A DNA stretch of 64,000 nucleotides from Solidesulfovibrio magneticus. Its GTDB lineage: Bacteria > Desulfobacterota > Desulfovibrionia > Desulfovibrionales > Desulfovibrionaceae. Position numbers and translations under genes: made by a program. The DNA lies in contig DLGG01000064.1 of NCBI GenBank assembly GCA_002482565.1, forward strand, positions 1 through 64,000, given 5' to 3'. Under the pieces are notes generated by a model that made no database searches, was not told where the DNA came from, and worked only from the letters and a program-made list of their open reading frames with translations. Below are positions 29,268 to 38,400 of the stretch, piece by piece; positions within the stretch are counted from its first letter, which is position 1, and each line of letters starts with the position of its first letter.

Positions 29268-29607
29268 GCGGCCGGCGCGCCTATCGATCCCCCCCGCCGG
29301 GGCTCGGCCGCGTCGTTACATCCTCATGTGTTCTGTGTAGTCATGCTCTATGGGACGGTCAAGCCTTGCGCGGCCCTAGACCTTCTTTTACCGCCTGATC
29401 CTGTCCCGCTTCCGTGATCCGTTCCCCCAGCCGCCCAGACCTCCCGTCCCTTGCAACCGCCTCCGCAAATCCTAGACCCATTTTAGACCTAGGATTATCC
29501 CGGGATTATCCCACCTTCGCCCCATAACCCGGGGCATTGCCGCAATCGTGTCCGTGCGCGTCCGTAGCGCGCTCCTTTGTGTTCGCCGCTTCGGGCATAC
29601 CAGGGCC
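29268..29607 (+). promoter_or_regulatory. Late control region before the head operon (prophage B)
   Basis: No gene is visible. It has a GC dyad near 29268-29310; a perfect 8-bp inverted repeat with 13-nt spacer (AATCCTAG / CTAGGATT, about 29468-29496); the direct repeat GGATTATCCC; and the box at 29548-29574 (GTGTCCGTG then CGTCCGTAGCGC), a near copy of 22207-22232. Together these look like activator sites for a late promoter feeding the protease-scaffold and capsid genes. Confidence 0.5.
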
Positions 29608-30555
29608 ATGGCAGCACGCACCAAATGGATCGAGATCGCCCGGGCCGGCGGCCCGTTTACGGCCCTGTCCGGCGAGGCGGTCAGCATCACCCGCGACGAC
29701 CTCGACGCGGCCGTGGCCAGCTTCGATCCGGCCGACCGCCGCGTGCCGTTGGTCCTGGGGCATCCCAAGCTCGACGACCCGGCCTTCGGTTGGCTCACCG
29801 AAGTCAAACGCGACGGCGACGTGCTGCTGGCCCGCTTCGGGGACGTCCCGGAGCCGGTGCGCGCGGCCGTGGACCAGGGGCGCTACCGCAACGTCTCGGC
29901 CAAGTTCGCCAAGGGCTGGCGGCTTTGGCACGTCGGGCTTTTGGGCGCGGCCCAGCCGGCCATACCGGGCCTCAAGGAGGTCCGGCTGGCCGGGGCCGAG
30001 GACGGATACACCTTCGAATTCGCCAAGGAGGCGACCAAGGAGACGGACATGGATGAACTGGCGCGGCTGCGGCAGGAACTCGCCGACGCCACGAAGGCCT
30101 TGCAGGAAACCCGGGACGAAATCGCCCGGCTCAAGGCCGAGAAGGCCGGCGAAGGCAAAACCAAGGAGCTGGCGGCCCAGATTGAGGATCTGACCAAGCG
30201 CGTCCAGACGGCCGAGGCCGACCGGGACAAGGCGGTCAAGGAATTCGCCGACTTCAAGAACGACCAGACCGCCAAGGGCCGGGAAAGCCGTTTCGACGCC
30301 CTGGTGGCCACCGGCAAGGCCCTGCCCGGGGAGCGTTCCAAGGTGTTGGCCTTTGCCGCCGCCCTGGGAAACGCCGGCGGCGAAATCGAGCTGGCGGCCG
30401 GCGACGGCAAAACCGCGAAGGTCGGCCACGAGGAAGCCTACTGGCGCGAGCTGGAAGACCGGCCGGAAAACGGCCTGCTGACGGAACTCGCCGCGCCGGC
30501 CCATGGCGGCGGGCAAAAAGGCGGCGAGGCCGTCGACCTGACCGGCAAGGTCTAA
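29608..30555 (+). CDS. Head maturation protease/scaffold (Mu gpI-like)
   Basis: The 315-aa protein has an N-terminal half matching the Mu I-type protease: VPLVLGHPKLDDPAFGWLTE, RYRNVSAKFAKGWRLWHVGL and LLGAAQPAIPGLKEV. Its C-terminal half is a long coiled coil typical of scaffold (RLRQELADATKALQETRDEI and on). In Mu a scaffold protein (Z) starts inside I in the same frame; an internal start exists here at 30049. The protein guides capsid assembly and is then processed. Confidence 0.87.
   Translation: MAARTKWIEIARAGGPFTALSGEAVSITRDDLDAAVASFDPADRRVPLVLGHPKLDDPAFGWLTEVKRDGDVLLARFGDVPEPVRAAVDQGRYRNVSAKFAKGWRLWHVGLLGAAQPAIPGLKEVRLAGAEDGYTFEFAKEATKETDMDELARLRQELADATKALQETRDEIARLKAEKAGEGKTKELAAQIEDLTKRVQTAEADRDKAVKEFADFKNDQTAKGRESRFDALVATGKALPGERSKVLAFAAALGNAGGEIELAAGDGKTAKVGHEEAYWRELEDRPENGLLTELAAPAHGGGQKGGEAVDLTGKV
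30049..30555 (+). CDS. Internal in-frame scaffold protein (Mu gpZ-like)
   Basis: An ATG at 30049 lies in frame at codon 148 of the protease gene, preceded by CCAAGGAGACGGAC, a strong ribosome-binding site. It would give a 168-aa coiled-coil scaffold lacking the protease domain, exactly as gene Z does inside gene I of Mu. Confidence 0.6.
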   Translation: MDELARLRQELADATKALQETRDEIARLKAEKAGEGKTKELAAQIEDLTKRVQTAEADRDKAVKEFADFKNDQTAKGRESRFDALVATGKALPGERSKVLAFAAALGNAGGEIELAAGDGKTAKVGHEEAYWRELEDRPENGLLTELAAPAHGGGQKGGEAVDLTGKV

Positions 30556-30564
30556 GGGGGAGCC

Positions 30565-31161
30565 ATGACCATCGACGGCGTCATCACCCGCATCAACTAC
30601 GACGACCAGCGCGCCCGGGGCGACGGGCATCCCCCGGTCATTGTCGGACGCAAACTCAAAACCGGCCAGGGCGTGTTGCCCGTGGGCCTGCTCCTGGCCC
30701 GGGACGCTTCGGACCTGGCCGTACCCTTTGAAACGGTTGCCGGGGAAGCCCTGGGCATGGGCACCGGAGCCGTCAAGGCCTATGCCGACGTTCTGGCCAA
30801 GGCCCCGGTCCAGCCCGGAACGGTCGTCGTGGCCGACGGCGTCGAAACCTTTGACGACGACGGTTTCGGCCGGCTCGTCGGCAGCGCCGGGGGCCTTGGG
30901 ACCGTGAATTACGTCACCGGAGCCGTGGCCGTGGAATTCGCCGCCAACGTGGCGAACGGCAATGAGGTCGCCGCCGCCTACTGCCGTCGCCTGGGCGGCG
31001 TGCTGGATGAAGTCGTGGATACCGCCGCGTCCGGTTCCGGCCTGGTCATCGTCCACGGCAGCGTCCGCAAAGACGTGCTCAAGGTCGGGGCCGTCGCCCC
31101 GGCCGCGCCCTCAGCCGCCGTGCTGTCGTTGCTGGCCGAAGCCGGCATCTGGCCCAACTAA
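30565..31161 (+). CDS. Head decoration-type protein (probable)
   Basis: The 198-aa protein is beta-rich (PPVIVGRKLKTGQGVLPVGL, VNYVTGAVAVEFAANVANGN) and lies between scaffold and major capsid genes. Position and composition suggest a capsid stabilising or decoration protein. I see no catalytic motif. AGGGGGAG precedes the ATG. Confidence 0.6.
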   Translation: MTIDGVITRINYDDQRARGDGHPPVIVGRKLKTGQGVLPVGLLLARDASDLAVPFETVAGEALGMGTGAVKAYADVLAKAPVQPGTVVVADGVETFDDDGFGRLVGSAGGLGTVNYVTGAVAVEFAANVANGNEVAAAYCRRLGGVLDEVVDTAASGSGLVIVHGSVRKDVLKVGAVAPAAPSAAVLSLLAEAGIWPN

Positions 31162-31173
31162 AGGAGTCCCGAC

Positions 31174-32148
31174 ATGCTCAACCTGCGCGGCCTTTTCACC
31201 CGCGAAGCCATCATCGCCTATTTGAAGTCCCTGCCGGTGCTCAAGACGCCGGTCATGGACGCCATCTTCACCGAACGGCCCCAGCATCCCCTGGCGCTGC
31301 TCGGAGCCGACGACATCGCCGTGGACGCCGTGCCCTTGCCCTTTATCCGGCGCGGCGGCCCGAGCATCGCGGCCGTGTCCGAGGGCGGCGGCATCGCCAT
31401 GTACGAGCCGTTGCCCGTGCGCGTCCACAAGTCGATCACGGCGGCCGACCTGAGCACCTTGCAGGTGCTCAAGGGCGAAAGCCTAGACACCTGGGCCAGG
31501 GGCAAGACCGACTACCTGCGCCGGGCCGTGCGCCGCACCACCGAAGCCCTGTGCGCCCGGGCGCTGTCCGGCAAGCTGCGTTGGCCGGTCGCCCTGGAGA
31601 AAGGCGGCTTCGACGTGTTTGAGGTCGTCTATGGCGCGATCCTGTCCGTCACCCCGGACAATATCTGGAACGACGCCGCCGTCAAACTCAAGGACGTCTA
31701 CACCTGCCTGTCCGACATGGAAGAAGCCATCCAGGACGGCGGCTTCGGCGGCCAGATCGAGATTTGGGCCGGCAAGGACGCCTACAACGCCCTTTTCGTC
31801 ATCGCCGAGAACTCCAAGACCACGGCGCAAATCCGGGTGGAGATCACGAGCCAGGGCATCAACGTCGGCGGCTACCTGGTCAAGCGCCGGTCCGAAAAGC
31901 ACCGCGACCCGGAGTCCGGCACCATGGTCCCGGCCGTGCCGAACGGCACCGTGCGCATGATCGCCCTCGATGCCGGCCACAAGCTGCCGTACTGCGCCGT
32001 GGACGACCTGGACGCCAATCTCCAGCCGCTGCCGCTGTTCGTCAAACCGGTCAAGACCGACAATCCGAGCGGCTACCAGCTCATCGCCGAGTCCAAGCCG
32101 TTCCCGGTCGTCAACACCCGGGGCGTGTGCGACGCCGTGGTGCTGTGA
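31174..32148 (+). CDS. Major capsid protein
   Basis: The 324-aa protein resembles HK97-fold capsid proteins of the lambda gpE family (Phage_cap_E), with FTREAIIAYLKSLPVLKTPV, RVHKSITAADLSTLQVLKGE, TDYLRRAVRRTTEALCARAL and the C-terminal YQLIAESKPFPVVNTRGVCD. It takes the place of Mu gpT but belongs to a different capsid lineage. It forms the icosahedral shell around the scaffold core. Confidence 0.85.
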   Translation: MLNLRGLFTREAIIAYLKSLPVLKTPVMDAIFTERPQHPLALLGADDIAVDAVPLPFIRRGGPSIAAVSEGGGIAMYEPLPVRVHKSITAADLSTLQVLKGESLDTWARGKTDYLRRAVRRTTEALCARALSGKLRWPVALEKGGFDVFEVVYGAILSVTPDNIWNDAAVKLKDVYTCLSDMEEAIQDGGFGGQIEIWAGKDAYNALFVIAENSKTTAQIRVEITSQGINVGGYLVKRRSEKHRDPESGTMVPAVPNGTVRMIALDAGHKLPYCAVDDLDANLQPLPLFVKPVKTDNPSGYQLIAESKPFPVVNTRGVCDAVVL

Positions 32149-32151
32149 GGC

Positions 32152-32613
32152 ATGGCCATGGCCTACGTCACCCTCGCGGACCTCCGGGCGGTCATCCAGG
32201 AGAGCGACATCCTGGACCTGGTTAACGACACCGGCACGGCCACGGACCTGACCGACCCGGCCGTGGCCCAAACCCTGGCCGAAGTCTGCGACCAGGCGTC
32301 CCAGGAAGTCGACGCCTATCTGGCCGGCGTGGCCGACGTTCCCCTGGCCGCGCCGCCGAAGATCATCCGCGACCTGACCGCCCGCATCGCGCGGTACCGG
32401 CTCTACCAGCGCCGCCCCAACCTCGAGGACATCATCAAACCCGTGGCCGCCGACTACAAAGGGGCCGTTGACCTCCTGGCGCAGTTCGCCGCCGGTACGC
32501 TCACACTGCCCGGCGCCGTCGATGGCCAGCCGATTGTCGCGGGCGACTGCGGCCTGTCCGTGGCCAGCGCCCCCCGCCGGTTCGGGGACGATTTCTGGCG
32601 GAGGATGGGCTGA
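32152..32613 (+). CDS. Mu gp36-like (DUF1320) head-tail connector protein
   Basis: The 153-aa protein has the DUF1320 pattern: MAYVTLADLRAVIQESDILD, ACDQASQEVDAYLAG-like helices, and the C-terminal helical region PNLEDIIKPVAADYKGAVDL. Related proteins act as connector or adaptor at the head-tail joint. The start could also be the ATG two codons later. Confidence 0.85.
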   Translation: MAMAYVTLADLRAVIQESDILDLVNDTGTATDLTDPAVAQTLAEVCDQASQEVDAYLAGVADVPLAAPPKIIRDLTARIARYRLYQRRPNLEDIIKPVAADYKGAVDLLAQFAAGTLTLPGAVDGQPIVAGDCGLSVASAPRRFGDDFWRRMG

Positions 32614-33110
32614 TGTACCTGCTCGTTGAAGTGATCGTCGGCCCGGCGGCCGGTTTGCTTGGCCGGATCGCGGCCCTGCTTGGCGACATGACGCCGGCCA
32701 TGGACCGGATCGGCCTGGCCCTGGTGTCGTCGATCCAGGAAAACTTCGAGCTGGGGCACTCCCCGGACGGCCAGCGCTGGAAACCGAGCCGCCGGGCCGT
32801 GCTCCAGGGCGGCCAGACCCTGGTCGATACCGGCGCGCTCATGAACGGCATCGTGCATGAGGCCGCCGCCGACCAGGTCACCGTCGGGCCAAGCGGTCCC
32901 TCGCTCAAGTACGCGCGCATCCATCAGGAAGGCGGCGAGATTCGCCCGAAGTCGGCCAAGGCGCTCTTTTTTCGAGGAGCCGACGGCCAGGCGCGCACGG
33001 TCAAGGTGGTCCGCATCCCGGCCCGGCCCTACCTGGGCATGAGCGCCGAAGATTGGAACACCATCGGGAACGTGCTGGTCGAATACCTGGGAGTCGCCGC
33101 CCATGGTTGA
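32613..33110 (+). CDS. Virion morphogenesis / tail completion protein (Mu gpG-like)
   Basis: The 165-aa protein has the conserved pattern of the phage virion-morphogenesis family: SSIQENFELGHSPDGQRWKP, TLVDTGALMNGIVHEAAADQ, YARIHQEGGEIRP and the C-terminal RPYLGMSAEDW. It is thought to finish the tail or head-tail joint. It overlaps both neighbours slightly. Confidence 0.87.
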   Translation: MYLLVEVIVGPAAGLLGRIAALLGDMTPAMDRIGLALVSSIQENFELGHSPDGQRWKPSRRAVLQGGQTLVDTGALMNGIVHEAAADQVTVGPSGPSLKYARIHQEGGEIRPKSAKALFFRGADGQARTVKVVRIPARPYLGMSAEDWNTIGNVLVEYLGVAAHG

Positions 33111-33543
33111 AATCCACGAGATGGAAAACGCGCTGGTGGCCAGGCTCGAACCCCTTAAGGACAGCCACGGCGTGCGCGAAATCAAGACCTACGGCGACGA
33201 TCTGGCTCCCGAGCAGCTGCCCAAGCTCTTGCCCAACCTGCCGGCCTTGCTCGTGGTCTACGCCGGTTCGGTCATCGTGGATCACGGCCAGCGCCAGATC
33301 GACCGGGGGGCCTACTTCGTTTTTGCCTGCGCCAAGTCGCTGCGCAGCAACCAGGACGCCCGGGGCGGCGCGATGGGAGTCTATCCGCTCCTTGGCCTGG
33401 TGCGGCGGACCCTGCACGGCCAGGAAATCTTCCCGGACATGCCGGCGCTGCTCAAGCGCCAGGAAACCTTTCTGTCCCGGCCGGACCTGACGGCCTGTTA
33501 CGCGGTTTACGAGATCGCCCAGCCGTATCTGCTCGGCGAATAA
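33103..33543 (+). CDS. Mu gp37-like (DUF1834) protein
   Basis: The 146-aa protein has the DUF1834 pattern: IHEMENALVARLEPL near the N-terminus, LPALLVVYAGSVIVDHGQRQ, and FVFACAKSLRSNQDARGG. In Mu-like phages this family is a tail terminator or joining protein. The ATG overlaps the previous stop. Confidence 0.83.
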   Translation: MVEIHEMENALVARLEPLKDSHGVREIKTYGDDLAPEQLPKLLPNLPALLVVYAGSVIVDHGQRQIDRGAYFVFACAKSLRSNQDARGGAMGVYPLLGLVRRTLHGQEIFPDMPALLKRQETFLSRPDLTACYAVYEIAQPYLLGE

Positions 33544-33555
33544 GGAGACAGGCAC

Positions 33556-34725
33556 ATGCCCGCACAGCAAGAACAGAAAACCCAGCTGACCCGTAAGGCC
33601 GTGGTTCTGGCCAAGGTCGAGGAGACCTATGGCCAGCCGCCGGCCATGGAGGCCAAAAACGGCGTCCTGGTCAACAACGGCGTGGACGTGGAACCCACGG
33701 GCGAAAAGGTCAAGCGCGACGTGGTGCGCCGCACCTTTTCGCCGGCCGGCGCGGTCATCGGGGCCAAGAAGATCATTTTCAAGGCCACGGTGGAACTGCG
33801 CGGCGGCGGCCTGGACGCCACCGGCAAGGTGCTGCCGCCGGACTCCGAACCGTTCCTGCTGGCCTGCGGCGTCCAGCGCACCGACGTGGTGCGGCTGGCC
33901 GTGTCCTCGGTGGCCGGCTTCCTGCTCGGCGAAGAGATTGCCGGCTCGACGTCCAACGCCAAGGGCGCCCTGCATCATATCGACGGCGACAATACCTTGG
34001 TGCTCAAGGCCGTGACCGGCACGTTCCAACCCGAACCGGTGACCGGCGTGTCGTCCACCACCCTGGCCGACGTGATTTCGGCCGCGCCGGGCATCGAATA
34101 CCGGCCGATTACCGCCGATCCCCAGGACCAGGCTTCGACCTCGGTCCTGTTCCACAAAAACGCCATCCTCTACACCGTGGTCGGGGCGCGCGGCACGTTT
34201 ACCCTCAACTGCGGCGTCAACAAGTATCCGCTGATCGAATACACGCTGACCGGCCTTTGGACCGATCCGGCCGACGCCCCGACCATGCCTGTCCCGGATT
34301 ATCCCAAGCACAAGCCGCCCATGTTCATGGGCGCGAACCTGGTCATCGACGACTACCGGCCCGTGGTCACCGAACTCACCTACGCCATGGGCAACACCAT
34401 CGTGGACCGCCTGGACGCCAACGCCGCCGACGGCATGGTGGGCGTGCTCATCACCGGCCGCGAAGCCACCGGCACGGTCAATCCGGAAATGGACGCCCTG
34501 GCCAGCTTCAACCCCTGGACCAAGTGGAAGGCGGCCCAAACCTCGCGCATCGCCACCTTGTTCGGCAGCGACCCCGGCAACCGGGTTCGCCTGGAGCTGC
34601 CGGCCGCCCAATACGACGGCCTCAAACACGCCGAGCGCTCGGGCATCGCCGCCTATACCGCCAACTACATTGCCAACGCCCACCGGGACGAAGGCGATGA
34701 CGAATGGCGCATGACCATCCTCTAA
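33556..34725 (+). CDS. Tail tube protein (siphovirus type)
   Basis: The 389-aa protein has a beta-sandwich composition and an N-terminus (TRKAVVLAKVEETYGQPPAM) typical of tail tube proteins of long non-contractile tails. The C-terminal half may hold an extra exposed domain. The absence of any sheath gene next to it argues for a B3/D3112-like siphovirus tail rather than a Mu contractile tail. Confidence 0.72.
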   Translation: MPAQQEQKTQLTRKAVVLAKVEETYGQPPAMEAKNGVLVNNGVDVEPTGEKVKRDVVRRTFSPAGAVIGAKKIIFKATVELRGGGLDATGKVLPPDSEPFLLACGVQRTDVVRLAVSSVAGFLLGEEIAGSTSNAKGALHHIDGDNTLVLKAVTGTFQPEPVTGVSSTTLADVISAAPGIEYRPITADPQDQASTSVLFHKNAILYTVVGARGTFTLNCGVNKYPLIEYTLTGLWTDPADAPTMPVPDYPKHKPPMFMGANLVIDDYRPVVTELTYAMGNTIVDRLDANAADGMVGVLITGREATGTVNPEMDALASFNPWTKWKAAQTSRIATLFGSDPGNRVRLELPAAQYDGLKHAERSGIAAYTANYIANAHRDEGDDEWRMTIL

Positions 34726-34750
34726 CCCCTGATCACGCAAAGGAGCACGT

Positions 34751-35248
34751 ATGTCGGGAAACCAGCCCATGCTCGTTTTGAGCGGCAAGTACGTCCTGGA
34801 GATGAAGGATCGCCTGTCCGGGGCGAACCTGGAGTTCCACTACCGTTTGCCGATCCAGGCCGAGCGGGACGCCTACACCAAGGCCACGGTCCAGCACAAA
34901 GGGAACAAGGTCCGGTCGAAGGCCAACGTCTTCACCGAGCAGGCGGCCCTGGGCAAACGGGTGTTGACGGGCTTCAAGAAAGGCTCGTTGGCCGATGAAA
35001 GCGGCCGGGTCATCAGCTCGGACAAGACCGATCCGGACTTCAATCCGGACTGGAAGGATCTGCTCGAAAAGTACCGGCCGGACCTCCTGGCCGCCGTCGG
35101 GCAGCGGGTCCTCAAAACAACGGAAACCGCCGAGGAAGAAGGTCTCTTCGAAGTCGTGGAGGACTTCGGCGAGGACCCTTCGAATCCGTTGTCCGGCGAC
35201 ACTTCGAAGGATGCGCCGGACCAGACCGACCCCTTGCCGAATGCCTAG
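34751..35248 (+). CDS. Tail assembly chaperone G-like
   Basis: The 165-aa protein lies between the tube and tape-measure genes, the fixed place of tail assembly chaperones. The N-terminal half is beta/alpha (KYVLEMKDRLSGANLEFHYR) and the C-terminus is acidic and disordered. A second open frame in -1 relation overlaps its 3' end and continues to 35457, as for lambda G/GT. Confidence 0.72.
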   Translation: MSGNQPMLVLSGKYVLEMKDRLSGANLEFHYRLPIQAERDAYTKATVQHKGNKVRSKANVFTEQAALGKRVLTGFKKGSLADESGRVISSDKTDPDFNPDWKDLLEKYRPDLLAAVGQRVLKTTETAEEEGLFEVVEDFGEDPSNPLSGDTSKDAPDQTDPLPNA

Positions 35249-35457
35249 ACGCCAACGGGCCGTGGCTGCGGGCGGCCTGCGCCGGTTGCGACAAGCGCCA
35301 GGCCGTCCGTAGCCCATATGTGAGCTACCTGATCTACCTGCGCACCAAGCGGTTGGGCGGCTATCCCTTCGGCCAGGAGGACCTGGCCGAACAAACCTGG
35401 ATCGACCTGGGAATTCTCGAACTCTACTACCAAAGCCAGCAACCGAGATTGTTTTAA
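35231..35457 (+). CDS. Frameshift extension of the tail chaperone (T-like domain)
   Basis: In the -1 frame relative to 34751-35248 the sequence is open from 34999 to a TAA at 35457. Its segments WLRAACAGCDKRQAVRSPYV, YLIYLRTKRLGGYPFGQEDL and WIDLGILELYYQ look like a genuine protein domain. It has no ribosome-binding site of its own. A possible slip site is C-CCC at 35230-35233, 12 nt before the TAG of the zero frame, where a proline tRNA could re-pair perfectly. The coordinates given run from this site; the exact slip point is uncertain. Confidence 0.6.
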
Positions 35458-35460
35458 GCC

Positions 35461-38400
35461 ATGTCCACCCCCGAAAACCGCGTCCGCATCGTCATCGAGA
35501 CCGACAACGCCTCGGGACGTCGGGGCATCCAGGAGACCGTTGCCGACCTGGATGCCCTGGCGGCCAAGGGGAAGGTTGTCGACCTCGCTGGCGTGCTCAA
35601 GCTGGATGCCAGCGCGGTGACGCAGCCGGTGGCCAAGGCGACCCAAGCCGTGGACGGCCTGGGGGCCACGGTCAAGAAGGCTGGCGAGGACGCCGGCGCG
35701 GCCATGGCCACGGTCGGGGCCGAGGTGAAAAAGGTCGGAGCCGAGGCCGACGCCGGCGGCAAGACCGGCCGCGCGGCCATGCGCAACCTGGGCACGGGCG
35801 CGGCCGAAGCCAAGGCCCAGGCCGAGGCGCTCGGCGCGAACCTCTCCGACATCCGGACATTGGCCGCCCAGCTGGCTCCGGTCCTGGTCGCGGCTTTTGG
35901 CGTTGACCAGGTCATGGCCTTCGCCAACCAGGTCGTGGGCGCGGCCATGGCCATGGAGCAGCTCGCCGCCACCTACAAGGCGGTGTTCAAGGACAACGCC
36001 GCCGAACAGCTCCGCTATGCCGCCGGCATGGCCGACGCCTTCGGCAAGAGTCTGTTGGACGTGGCCGGCGCGTACAAGAAGTTCGCGGCCGCGTCCGAAG
36101 CGGTTGGCCTGTCCACGGACAACCAGCGCCGCACCTTCGAGGCGGTCACCGCAGCCATCACCAAGGTGGGCGGCAGCTCCCACGATGTGGCCGGCGCGCT
36201 GCTGGCCCTGGAGCAAATGCTGTCCAAGGGGACCGTCCAGGCCGAGGAATACCGCCAGCAGTTCGCCGAACGCATTCCCGGCGCGCTGAAGATGGGCGCG
36301 GACGCCTTGGGCGTGACCACGGCGGCGTTCCAAAAGATGATGGAGAACGGCGAAGTCATTTCCAATGACTTCATCCCCAAACTGACCACGCAGCTTGAGA
36401 AGTTCGGCGACGGCTGGCAGGCCACGGCCGACACCGCCGCCGCCAATGTTGCGCGCTTACAAAATTCCTTCCTGGAGTTGTCCAATTCCCCTGTGTTGAC
36501 CGGGCTTGTGAACTCCGTTGTAAAGCTCGGCACCGCCTTCAACAAAAATCTGAATCACAACCTCGAACAATTCAGGGTAACGTATCTGGCGCTCATTGCC
36601 GAGGCCAAGGGCGAACTTTCGCCGTTCGCCACCTGGACCAACGACCTGGACGGCCTCAAGAAGCAGCTCGACGCCCTGGACCAACGCAAGGCGACCTACG
36701 TCAAGGACCTCAAGGACCAGGCCCAGGGCCTGGCCGAAGCCCTGGTCAAGGTCCAGACCCATCAAGTAGATTTCGGGCCGTCCGGCGAGACGGTCGACCA
36801 GCTGCGGGCCAAGCTCAAGTGGTTCCAGGAACAGATCACGGCCCTGACCGGCCAGACCTGGGTGGTCAACGTGGTGGCCCAGGTGGACAACTCCCAGCTC
36901 GTCCAGGCCAAGGCCTACATTCAGGACCTCATCAAGGGCACGACCGAATACAAGACCCGGAGCCTGGAGGCGAAGCAATACGCCCTGGACAACGCCGTCA
37001 ACATCGTCGCCAGCAACAAGACGACGGTTGAAACCAAGCTGGCCAATCCGAATCTTGACCTGCGCGAGGCCGATGCCTTGTCCCGGGAACTGCAAAACCT
37101 CAACGGCCAGCTCGCGGACGCAAGCCTGGGGTACAAGGAGCTGGGCAAGCAGCGCGAGGAGCTGGCCAGACAGCAGATCAAGGATAACGGCGCGGTGGCC
37201 GGCTTTAATGCCGGCCGGGGCGGCGTCAATGAGTCCGAACTGGACAAGGGCACCCGGGTGTCCGACGCCCATGCCCTGTCCATCGCCCGCCAGACGGACG
37301 CCTATGCCGAACTCCAGGCCGGATTGACCAATCTGCCGGGATATTACGAGAAGGTACGCCGCATCCAGGAGGCCGAGGACAACACGGTCAAGAACCTGAC
37401 CAAGTCGAGCAACGCCGCCGCCAATGCCATGGAACGCTTCGAATCCCAGGGCGCGGCCTATCTCCAGTCCATCGAAAACCAGATCGACGCCCTGTCTGCC
37501 CAACTCGGCGGCGACAGTCTGGCCGCCGACCTGGCCAAGGTGGACAAGCGCTATGACCAGCTCGCCGCGACCATTCGCAAGGCCATGATCGGGGCCAAGG
37601 GCGACGTGGCCGACTACCAGGCCGCCCTGGCCAAGCTGGAAGAAGCCCGGACCCTGGAACAGCAGATCGTCCAGATCAAGGCCTGGGGCAAGGCCATGGA
37701 CACGGCCGCCGCCACCATCAAGGACCTTGGCCGGCTGACCGGCGACCCGGACCTGATTTTCGGCGGCGCGGCCGTCGAACTCCAGAAGTGGGCGCAGGAC
37801 CAGGAAAGGACCATCAAATCGGTCTATGCCAACGCAGCCGAACGCGCCCAGGCCCTGGCCGACCTCAAAGAGGAAATCCGCCTCAAGGAGCTGGAGAACC
37901 AGAAAAGCGCCTTCGCCGAGCTGGCCGGGGTATCCGACAACTATTGGAAGGCCGCCTGGGCGCTGCTTGATGAGCACCTCAAGCGGGTCAAGGACAACTG
38001 CGACAGCGAAGTGGCCTATGAGGCCTACGCCGCCAAGAAACGGTCGGAATTGCGCAAGCAGGAGATCGAGGCCCGGCTTGAGTACGAGACGGATTTCCTT
38101 TCGACGTTAAAAGACGCTCTGTCTCTGGAATTCGGGCTTTACAAGGACGCCGGCACGCGTCGGCGCGACGCCTGGGTGTCGCTGTCCAAGGAGATCGCCA
38201 GCGGCGTCCATGACCTGTCCGACGCCATTGCCGGCGGGGCCACCGACGCCTTCAAGGCCTGGATCACCGGCAGCGGGAGCATGGCCGACGCCTTCAAGTC
38301 GGCCATGGATTCCATGCTCGACTACCTCATGACGATCATTCAGAAAATGATCGCCTATGCCCTGGAAAACTACGTCATCATTCCCATTGTCGAGTCGGTG

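Noticed and set aside
33001..34788. 595-aa minus-strand frame opposite the tail tube gene
   Set aside because: Shadow of plus-strand coding; His/Gly/Arg-rich composition typical of antisense translation.
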